A DNA stretch of 64,000 nt from assembly GCF_017357425.1 (NCBI RefSeq), contig NZ_CP014571.1:2480001-2544000 (forward strand). The letters are read 5' to 3'. This stretch comes from Arthrobacter sp. D5-1. GTDB taxonomy: Bacteria > Actinomycetota > Actinomycetes > Actinomycetales > Micrococcaceae. Position numbers and translations under genes: made by a program. Shown in pieces: positions 29,131-35,654 of this stretch. The notes beneath the pieces are model-generated. The model saw only the letters and a program-made list of their open reading frames with translations. It was not told where the DNA came from and did no database searches. Positions within the stretch are counted from its first letter, which is position 1, and each line of letters begins with the position of its first letter.

Positions 29131-30495
29131 ATGGACAAGAGAATATTTGGCATCGAAACGGAATTCGGGATCTCTTATTCCAGCCCGGATTCACGGCCCT
29201 TGGCTCCCGAAGAAGTAGCCCGCTACCTCTTCCGCAAGGTGGTCAGTTGGGGCCGTTCGTCCAATGTGTTCCTGACCAATGGCTCGCGGCTGTACCTGGA
29301 TGTGGGTTCGCATCCGGAGTATGCCACGGCCGAGTGCGACGACCTCGCACAGCTGATTGCCCATGACAGGGCGGGCGAACTCATCCTGGACGACCTCGTG
29401 GATGAGGCCCAGGCAAGGCTGGCGGCAGAGGGCTTCAATGGCACTGTTTACCTCTTTAAGAACAACACCGACTCCGCGGGAAACTCCTACGGCAGCCACG
29501 AGAACTATCTGATCCCGCGCCGCGGCGAATTTTCCCGCCTTGCTGAAATCCTCATTCCCTTCCTGGTGACGCGCCAGCTGATCGCCGGTGCAGGCAAGGT
29601 CCTCAAAACACCCCATGGGGCCACCTTCGCGTTCTCCCAACGGGCGGACCACATTTGGGAGGGCGTGTCCTCAGCAACCACCAGGTCCCGCCCCATCATC
29701 AATACCCGCGACGAGCCCCATGCCGATGCCGAGTTCTACCGCCGCCTCCATGTGATCGTGGGGGACAGCAATATGTCCGAAACCACGGCACTGCTCAAAG
29801 TGGGAACAGTGGACCTGATCCTCCGCATGATCGAGTCGGGCGTCATCATGCGCGACATGCGCATGGAGAACCCCATCCGCAGCATCCGCGAAATCTCCCA
29901 TGACCTGACAGGCCGCGCCCTGGTCAGGCTTGCCAACGGCAGGCAGCTCACCGCCCTCGATATCCAGCGCGAATACCTCACCAAAGTCACCGAATTTGTC
30001 GCCACCAACGGGGCGCACAATCCCCATGTACCGCTGATCCTGGACCTCTGGAAGCGCACGCTGGACGCCATCGAAAGCGGTGACACGTCCACCATTGATA
30101 CCGAGGTGGACTGGGCCATCAAGAAGAAGTTGATGGACGGGTACATGCACCGGCACGACCTCAGCCTGGACTCTCCACGAATCGCCCAGCTTGACCTCAC
30201 TTACCACGACATCTCGCGGCAACGCGGCATCTTCTTCCTGCTGCAGGCGCGGGGGGCAGCACGTCGGTTGGTCACGGAAACAGAGGTCAAGGATGCCGTG
30301 GACGCACCGCCGCAAACAACGCGGGCGAAACTGCGTGGAGACTTTGTCCGCCGGGCCCAGGAGCTTGGACGTGACTACACCGTGGATTGGGTCCACCTGA
30401 AGCTGAACGACCGCGCCCACCAGACAATCCTCTGCAAGGACCCGTTCCGGAGCGTCGACGAGCGGGTGGATGCGCTCCTGGACTCTATGAGCTGA
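29131..30495 (+). CDS. pafA: Pup--protein ligase
   Basis: 454 aa. The opening [14 protein letters not shown] is the ATP/Mg-binding strand of Paf[30 protein letters not shown] and D-L-T-Y-H-D-I complete the glutamine-synthetase-like site. It phosphorylates the C-terminal Glu of Pup and joins it to substrate lysines. It lacks the Dop-specific loop present in the homologue at 25535. End of the core pup-proteasome operon; a lipoprotein isomerase gene follows after 111 bp. Confidence 0.97.
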   Translation: MDKRIFGIETEFGISYSSPDSRPLAPEEVARYLFRKVVSWGRSSNVFLTNGSRLYLDVGSHPEYATAECDDLAQLIAHDRAGELILDDLVDEAQARLAAEGFNGTVYLFKNNTDSAGNSYGSHENYLIPRRGEFSRLAEILIPFLVTRQLIAGAGKVLKTPHGATFAFSQRADHIWEGVSSATTRSRPIINTRDEPHADAEFYRRLHVIVGDSNMSETTALLKVGTVDLILRMIESGVIMRDMRMENPIRSIREISHDLTGRALVRLANGRQLTALDIQREYLTKVTEFVATNGAHNPHVPLILDLWKRTLDAIESGDTSTIDTEVDWAIKKKLMDGYMHRHDLSLDSPRIAQLDLTYHDISRQRGIFFLLQARGAARRLVTETEVKDAVDAPPQTTRAKLRGDFVRRAQELGRDYTVDWVHLKLNDRAHQTILCKDPFRSVDERVDALLDSMS

Positions 30496-30606
30496 CTCCC
30501 AGCTTCACGGGCTATTCTGGATAGTGGTCTCTTCACGGGACCCAACCTGCTTGGAGGCGCAAAGCGCCCTTCCGAGTGTCCCTTGCCCCGACGAAAGTGT
30601 CTTTTT

Positions 30607-31533
30607 GTGCGCCGACTCCTAGCAATCCTCCTGCCCGCCCTTTTGCTCATCACCGCCTGTGGCGGCGAGAGCACGCCGGCGGCCGAGCCCACCAGCAAGT
30701 CCGTAGGCGACGTCTCCAAGCTCGACTCCGTCAAGGTAACGGACAACGGCAACGACAAAGCGCCGGGCATTGAATTCTCCAAGCCCCTCACTGTGGCTGA
30801 GCCCACGGTTGACGTCGTCAGCGAAGGCGATGGAGCCCGCGTGAAGGCGGGGCAGACGGCTGAACTGGCCTACGTCGCCGTGGACGGCAACGATGGCAAG
30901 ACCCTCGAGGACGGCTACGCGAACGGCCCCCAGCCGATCGATCTGACGGATCAGATCAAGTCCAGCAATGAACTGATCTACAACGCCATTATCGGCGCCA
31001 AGGTCGGCAGCCACGTTGCCATCGCCGCCCCCGGCAATTCCTCGGGTGACACCCCTGCCGGCACACAGCTGGTGGTCTTCAAGATCGTCTCCGCCAAGGA
31101 CGCCGCACCGGTCCTGGAGAAGCCCGAAGGTGAACCAGTGACTCCTCCGGCCGGCCTGCCCACCGTGAAGGAAGACGACAAGGGCATTCCGCAGATTTCC
31201 GTGGATGGCGTCGCCGCGCCCAAGGAACTCATCGCCCAGGACCTGATCAAGGGCTCCGGAGCTGCCGTCAAGGCCACTGACACCCTGACCGTCAACTACG
31301 TCGGTGTAAACCTCGTAGGCGGCACCAAGTTCGATTCGAGCTTCGACCGGGGAGAGCCCACCAGCTTCCCCCTCACCGGCGTCATCAAGGGCTGGACGCA
31401 GGGCCTTGAAGGCAAGACCGTCGGCTCGCGCGTGCTGCTGGTCATCCCGCAGGACCTGGCCTACGGTGAAACCGGCCAGGGCGAAGCCAAGGGCGACCTC
31501 GTATTCGTCGTCGACATCCTCGGCGTCAAGTAA
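30607..31533 (+). CDS. FKBP-type peptidyl-prolyl isomerase lipoprotein
   Basis: 308 aa from the GTG at 30607; a TTG at 30583 is in frame but would put a charged stretch ahead of the signal peptide. Signal peptide R-R-L-L-A-I-L-L-P-A-L-L-L-I-T-A-C with lipobox I-T-A-C and lipidated Cys at about residue 18. Residues ~45-165 look like a degenerate FKBP-like domain, and residues ~205-308 are a canonical FKBP (V-N-Y-V-G-V-N-L-x-G-G-T-K-F-D-S-S-F-D-R-G; V-I-K-G-W-T-Q-G-L-E-G; I-P-Q-D-L-A-Y-G). A membrane-anchored extracytoplasmic folding catalyst. This position after pafA is conserved in actinobacteria. Confidence 0.9.
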   Translation: MRRLLAILLPALLLITACGGESTPAAEPTSKSVGDVSKLDSVKVTDNGNDKAPGIEFSKPLTVAEPTVDVVSEGDGARVKAGQTAELAYVAVDGNDGKTLEDGYANGPQPIDLTDQIKSSNELIYNAIIGAKVGSHVAIAAPGNSSGDTPAGTQLVVFKIVSAKDAAPVLEKPEGEPVTPPAGLPTVKEDDKGIPQISVDGVAAPKELIAQDLIKGSGAAVKATDTLTVNYVGVNLVGGTKFDSSFDRGEPTSFPLTGVIKGWTQGLEGKTVGSRVLLVIPQDLAYGETGQGEAKGDLVFVVDILGVK

Positions 31534-31619
31534 CCACCACCGAAACGTCGACAAGACTGCCGGGCACTGGCTTACGCTGGTTCCTGACACCAATCCGACC
31601 CCCACACCAAGGAGCAACC

Positions 31620-32015
31620 ATGTCATTTGGTCAGCGTGACTTTGACCGCACCAAGCCTGAAATCGACTTCCCTGAAGGCGATGTCCCCACCGACCTCGTG
31701 ATCACGGACCTCATTGAGGGCACCGGTCCCGAAGCCAAAGCCGGCGACACCGTCTCCACCCACTACGTTGGCGTCGCCTGGTCCACCGGCGAAGAATTCG
31801 ACGCTTCCTGGGGCCGCGGCGCTCCGCTGGACTTCCGCGTTGGCGTCGGCCAGGTCATCCAGGGCTGGGACCAGGGCCTGCTGGGCATGAAGGTCGGCGG
31901 TCGCCGCCGCCTGGAGATTCCTTCGGAGCTCGCCTACGGTTCCCGTGGCGCCGGTGGAGCCATCAAGCCCAACGAAGCACTGATCTTCGTTGTAGACCTC
32001 GTGGCCGTCCGCTAG
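31620..32015 (+). CDS. FKBP-type peptidyl-prolyl cis-trans isomerase (cytoplasmic)
   Basis: 131 aa, ATG with CAAGGAG upstream. A single canonical FKBP domain: V-S-T-H-Y-V-G-V-A-W-S-T-G-E-E-F-D-A-S-W, V-I-Q-G-W-D-Q-G-L-L-G-M-K-V-G-G, I-P-S-E-L-A-Y-G-S-R-G-A-G; residues for FK506-like binding are retained. No signal peptide, so it acts in the cytoplasm. Probably a recent-type duplicate of the C-terminal domain of the upstream lipoprotein. Followed by a strong hairpin terminator that separates it from pafBC. Confidence 0.93.
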   Translation: MSFGQRDFDRTKPEIDFPEGDVPTDLVITDLIEGTGPEAKAGDTVSTHYVGVAWSTGEEFDASWGRGAPLDFRVGVGQVIQGWDQGLLGMKVGGRRRLEIPSELAYGSRGAGGAIKPNEALIFVVDLVAVR

Positions 32016-32028
32016 GACACCTCTCAGG

Positions 32029-32075
32029 GCAAGGCGCGTTGCTTTCCGGTTTTACCGGTTGGTGACGCGCCTTGC
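32029..32075 (+). terminator. terminator after the FKBP gene
   Basis: GCAAGGCGCGT and ACGCGCCTTGC form a perfect 11-bp stem; the loop itself contains a second small stem (CCGG/CCGG). It ends transcription of the proteasome/FKBP unit before pafBC. Confidence 0.82.
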
Positions 32076-32096
32076 TGCTTTCCCGCCGGACTTTAG

Positions 32097-32102
32097 TAAC
32101 GT
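32097..32102 (+). promoter_or_regulatory. leaderless -10 hexamer of pafBC
   Basis: TAACGT, then 7 nt and the GTG at 32110. It follows directly after the terminator at 32029-32075, which indicates that pafBC has its own promoter. Confidence 0.42.
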
Positions 32103-32109
32103 AGCAACC

Positions 32110-34122
32110 GTGTCCGCATCCCGCACTGAACGACTCTTGAACCTTCTCCTGGCTTTGCTCAATACCCGGGTGGGCCTGCCACGCTCCGTCCTGCGCGAGA
32201 AGGTCTACCACGATTCCGCAGAGAATGACGTTGCCTTCGGGCGCATGTTCGAGCGCGACAAAGTAGATTTGAAACAGTTTGGCTTTGAGATCGAGACACT
32301 CACGGATCCACGCCACTTCGGTGTCGATGACCCTGCGTCAACGCGCTATCGCATCGGCAAGGACTCCAACAGGCTGCCCGATGTGAGCCTCACGCCCGCG
32401 GAATGCACCGTGTTGCTTCTCGCTGCGCAGCTGTGGGAACGGGCAGCGCTTGGGTCCGCGGCAGCCAACGCCGTCCGCAAGCTGCAAGCCGCAGGAGGTT
32501 TCACGGATGTGGACCTCCCCGCCGGGGTCCAGCCCCGGATCAAACCCGCAGGACAAGCCTTCGACGACGTCGTGGCAGCCATGCATGGCAACCATCCGGT
32601 CCGCTTCGGCTACCTCGCCGTCACTACCGGGCGTGAAGAAGTCCGGGAGGTTGAGCCTTGGGGACTCGGCAGCCGCTTTGGGCAGTGGTACCTCGTGGGC
32701 TTCGACCGGGGGAGGGGAGCAAAGAGGCTCTTCCGGCTTTCACGGATGACTACCGCGGTGGCCCTGGTGCCGGGGAGCAGCTTCGAGCCGCCGGCTGGTT
32801 TCAATGCCAGGGCCGAGCTGGATGCCCTCCATGAATTGCCCGTGCAGCGGGCCACGCTCTCCGTCGACAAGGACCGCCTGCTCGCCTTGCGCAAAAGGGC
32901 CGTCGAAACATCCCCCGTGGATTCCACCCGGGACCGCGTCATGGTGGAGTTCCGGGATCCCGAGGTTCTCGCCGAAGAGCTGGCCTCGTACGGTCCGCAC
33001 GTAAAGGTGGACGGCCCCGCTGAACTGCGTGCCGCCGTCGTGCGCCGCCTCCAAGGTGCCCTGGACTTCGATGCTGGACCGCCCGTACCGGTGGTGTTCC
33101 CGGAGGCCGCGCGGGCCCAGCGTGCCCGTAAGCGCACCTCCGAGGACCAACTCGCCAGAATGCTGCAGCTGGTCCCGTTCCTGGTCCATCACCAGGGTCT
33201 CCACATCCAGGAAGTGGCAGACCACTTCGGCATCACCCGCAAGGCGCTGATAGACGATCTGAAGATCCTCATCTGTTCGGGACTCCCTGAGGGATATCCG
33301 GATGACCTCCTGGACATCCAGTGGGAGAACGACCATGTGTACATCTCCGAGCACCTGGACCTGAACCGCCCGGTACGCTTCAGCGAAGATGAAGCCGCTG
33401 CCTTGCTGACCGGCCTGGCCATGCTGGGAGACCTTCCGGCGTTGGCGGGCGTCTCCGAAGACGAGCCAGGGAGTGCCTTGGAATCCGTCACCATCAAACT
33501 GACTGGCGCTGCAGGGCAGGCGGGACGCTTGGCTGGCGCAGTAGCCGGCCAATCCGTTGAGCCCGAGCAATCACAGGCGTTCGCCGTCATTACCCAGGCG
33601 ATCAGGGACGGCCGCCAACTGCACTTGAAGTATCTTTCCCGGCAGCGGGACGAGCTGACCGAAAGGGACGTTGACCCCCTGCGGCTCTATTCGCTGGATA
33701 ATACGTGGTACTTCGAGGCGTATTGCCACAGCAAGGCAGGCATCAGGAACTTCCGCTTGGACAGGGTGGAAATCGTCGAACCGAACGGACGCCCTGCCTC
33801 AGGGACGGCCACTGCAGAGCAGGACTTTCCTGCCCGCTTGTTTACGCCCAGCGACGACGACGTCCTGGTGGTGCTGCACCTGACCAGGCAGGGTTTGGGG
33901 CTGGCGGATGACTACTACGCGGAGCGCACTGCGCAACTGCCCGACGGCGGCCTCCTTGCCGAGGTGCGGTTCGGCACAGCGGAGTGGCTGCCCATGTTCG
34001 TTTCCCAACACGGCGGCTCCGTCCGAATCCTGGAACCCGTGGCCCTGCGCGATCAAACCAGGACATGGCTTAACGTGGCCCTGGAGCAGTACGACTCTCC
34101 GTCCGACCGCGCGGCTGGCTAG
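32110..34122 (+). CDS. pafBC: fused DNA-damage response activator PafBC (two HTH-WYL modules)
   Basis: 670 aa from GTG 32110; an ATG at 32059 lies in the terminator and adds unrelated residues. Module 1 (~1-325): winged HTH (R-T-E-R-L-L-N-L-L-L-A-L-L-N), then a WYL domain with Q-W-Y-L-V-G-F-D. Module 2 (~340-670): second HTH (I-Q-E-V-A-D-H-F-G-I-T-R-K-A-L-I-D-D), then a WYL with T-W-Y-F-E-A-Y. PafB and PafC are separate proteins in mycobacteria, where the heterodimer activates RecA-independent DNA-repair genes; in Arthrobacter they are a natural fusion whose structure has been reported. The WYL pocket is thought to sense a DNA-derived ligand. Confidence 0.95.
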   Translation: MSASRTERLLNLLLALLNTRVGLPRSVLREKVYHDSAENDVAFGRMFERDKVDLKQFGFEIETLTDPRHFGVDDPASTRYRIGKDSNRLPDVSLTPAECTVLLLAAQLWERAALGSAAANAVRKLQAAGGFTDVDLPAGVQPRIKPAGQAFDDVVAAMHGNHPVRFGYLAVTTGREEVREVEPWGLGSRFGQWYLVGFDRGRGAKRLFRLSRMTTAVALVPGSSFEPPAGFNARAELDALHELPVQRATLSVDKDRLLALRKRAVETSPVDSTRDRVMVEFRDPEVLAEELASYGPHVKVDGPAELRAAVVRRLQGALDFDAGPPVPVVFPEAARAQRARKRTSEDQLARMLQLVPFLVHHQGLHIQEVADHFGITRKALIDDLKILICSGLPEGYPDDLLDIQWENDHVYISEHLDLNRPVRFSEDEAAALLTGLAMLGDLPALAGVSEDEPGSALESVTIKLTGAAGQAGRLAGAVAGQSVEPEQSQAFAVITQAIRDGRQLHLKYLSRQRDELTERDVDPLRLYSLDNTWYFEAYCHSKAGIRNFRLDRVEIVEPNGRPASGTATAEQDFPARLFTPSDDDVLVVLHLTRQGLGLADDYYAERTAQLPDGGLLAEVRFGTAEWLPMFVSQHGGSVRILEPVALRDQTRTWLNVALEQYDSPSDRAAG

Positions 34123-34125
34123 ACT
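34120..34125 (+). promoter_or_regulatory. possible leaderless -10 hexamer upstream of the 34132 gene
   Basis: TAGACT overlaps the pafBC stop codon and is followed by 6 nt and the ATG at 34132. The stop-codon TAG makes chance more likely than at the other sites. Confidence 0.28.
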
Positions 34126-34131
34126 ACTCAG

Positions 34132-34482
34132 ATGCCTTGGTGGTTCTGGATCCTGTTGTGGATCGCGCTCATAGCCCTGTCGTTGCTGCTTCACCTGACG
34201 CTGGGGTATCGCTTGTTCAGAAAATTCATGTCAACTGTTCATGAACTGGGCGACGCGGGTAAACGTTTCAGCAACCTTCCACCTGTCGTCGAAACCTCCG
34301 ACGTTGAAACCTCGGAAAACCGCCCCGGGCCCGGGTCCGCAATTTTTGCCTCACCGGATCAGATGCGTCATGATTACCTGACGGCCAAAGCCTTCCGCCA
34401 GGAAGTTCGTCGCCAAAGGCGCGTCAAGCGCAAAGCAGAGCGGGGTCAGCCCCAATCCCTGCACGACATTGAATTCAGATAG
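34132..34482 (+). CDS. small membrane protein of unknown function
   Basis: 116 aa. One N-terminal membrane helix (W-F-W-I-L-L-W-I-A-L-I-A-L-S-L-L-L-H-L-T-L-G, residues 4-25) followed by an amphipathic helix and a C-terminal, strongly basic segment (R-Q-E-V-R-R-Q-R-R-V-K-R-K-A-E-R). I recognise no family. It sits 9 bp after pafBC and 35 bp before tatA; the basic tail would be cytoplasmic by the positive-inside rule. No function is proposed. Confidence 0.72.
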   Translation: MPWWFWILLWIALIALSLLLHLTLGYRLFRKFMSTVHELGDAGKRFSNLPPVVETSDVETSENRPGPGSAIFASPDQMRHDYLTAKAFRQEVRRQRRVKRKAERGQPQSLHDIEFR

Positions 34483-34517
34483 ACGTAGGATGTATCCAAA
34501 AGGAAAGGACCTCCCAC

Positions 34518-34787
34518 ATGAGGCTCGAAGGCTGGCATCTCATCATCATCATCGTCCTGGCTCTGGTGCTCTTCGCAGCGCCGAAGCTGCCGTCCATGGC
34601 GCGCAGCATTGGGCAGTCGATGCGCATTTTCAAGTCTGAAGTCCGCGAAATGAAGAAGGACGGTTCTTCCGAAGCGAAGGACTCCCAGGACGCTTCCGAC
34701 GCCGTTGAAGGCAAGGTAGTAGGCCACCCGGACGCCAAGGTCAAGAACACCGGCGAGACTGACGTTCCGCCCTCCAACCGCGTCTAG
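34518..34787 (+). CDS. tatA: Sec-independent protein translocase TatA
   Basis: 89 aa, ATG with AAAGGA upstream. Single N-terminal helix (W-H-L-I-I-I-I-V-L-A-L-V-L-F), the hinge F-A-A-P-K-L-P-S-M-A-R-S-I-G and an amphipathic helix with K-S-E-V-R-E-M-K-K, then a polar tail: TatA. It oligomerises to form the passage for folded Tat substrates. tatC follows 6 bp later; no tatB is present in the window and it is probably encoded elsewhere. Confidence 0.95.
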   Translation: MRLEGWHLIIIIVLALVLFAAPKLPSMARSIGQSMRIFKSEVREMKKDGSSEAKDSQDASDAVEGKVVGHPDAKVKNTGETDVPPSNRV

Positions 34788-34793
34788 AGAGAA

Positions 34794-35630
34794 GTGGTGG
34801 AAACGAAGGGGCGCAAGGCCAACCCCGAAGCCCGGATGGCGCTCCTTGACCACCTCAAGGAGCTGAAGAACCGGCTCTTCAAGGCTGCAATCGGCATCAT
34901 CCTTGGCACCGTGGTGGGCTTCATCGTCTACCAACCGCTTCTGGAGGCCCTGATCAAACCGATCAAGGACCTTAACGAGAAGGAGGGGCGCGCCGCCACC
35001 CTGAACTTTGACGGAGTGGCCAGCTCTTTTGACCTCATGGTGCAGGTCTCGGTGTTCCTCGGCGTGCTCCTTGCCTGCCCGGTGTGGATCTACCAGCTCT
35101 GGGCCTTCATTGTGCCTGGGCTGCACAAGAAGGAACGGCGCTTGGCGTTGGCCTTCGTGGCCGCGGCCGTACCCCTCTTCGTCGGCGGGGTACTCCTTGC
35201 CTGGCTGGTGCTCCCCAATGCCGTCAGGGTGTTGACGGATTTCACCCCGTCGGGTGCCTCCAACTTCATCACCGCCCAGGTTTACCTGGCGTTTGTCCTG
35301 AGGCTCCTGCTGGCGTTCGGCATCGCCTTCCTGGTTCCCGTGGTGCTCGTTGGGCTGAACCTTGCCGGGATCGTCAAAGGCAAGCAACTCATCAAGAGTT
35401 GGCGCATTACCATCTTCCTGGTCTGCTTGTTCGCTGCGATGGCCGCTCCCGGCGCTGACGCCATGAGCATGTTCTATCTCGCAGCACCCATGCTGCTCCT
35501 GTTCTTTGCGGCCATTGGAGTCTGCGTCCTTAACGACCGTCGCCGTGAACGCCGTGCCATCAAGCGGGCAGCTGAGACTGAAGCCACGGCGGACATCGCC
35601 ACCCGGGCATCGGATCTGGAGAATCTCTAG
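34794..35630 (+). CDS. tatC: Sec-independent protein translocase TatC
   Basis: 278 aa; GTG at 34794 or 34797 behind AGAGAGAAG. TatC features: N-terminal M-A-L-L-D-H-L-K-E-L-K-N-R-L, six membrane helices and P-V-W-I-Y-Q-L-W-A-F-I-V-P-G-L-H-K-K-E-R-R in the first cytoplasmic loop region. It recognises the twin-arginine signal peptides. The C-terminal tail is longer and charged (R-R-E-R-R-A-I-K-R-A-A-E), as usual in actinobacteria. Operon with tatA. Confidence 0.95.
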   Translation: MVETKGRKANPEARMALLDHLKELKNRLFKAAIGIILGTVVGFIVYQPLLEALIKPIKDLNEKEGRAATLNFDGVASSFDLMVQVSVFLGVLLACPVWIYQLWAFIVPGLHKKERRLALAFVAAAVPLFVGGVLLAWLVLPNAVRVLTDFTPSGASNFITAQVYLAFVLRLLLAFGIAFLVPVVLVGLNLAGIVKGKQLIKSWRITIFLVCLFAAMAAPGADAMSMFYLAAPMLLLFFAAIGVCVLNDRRRERRAIKRAAETEATADIATRASDLENL

Positions 35631-35642
35631 ACCGTGGGCCAC

Positions 35643-35648
35643 TAGGCT
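35643..35648 (+). promoter_or_regulatory. leaderless -10 hexamer of helY
   Basis: TAGGCT, then 6 nt and the ATG at 35655. The same TAGGCT hexamer occurs at the same spacing before the S9 peptidase, peptide deformylase and SnoaL-like genes. Confidence 0.45.
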
Positions 35649-35654
35649 TGATGC

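Noticed and set aside
34120..34132. Leaderless promoter of the 34132 gene as firm evidence
   Set aside because: The hexamer TAGACT uses the pafBC stop codon, so the match may be chance; kept only at low confidence.
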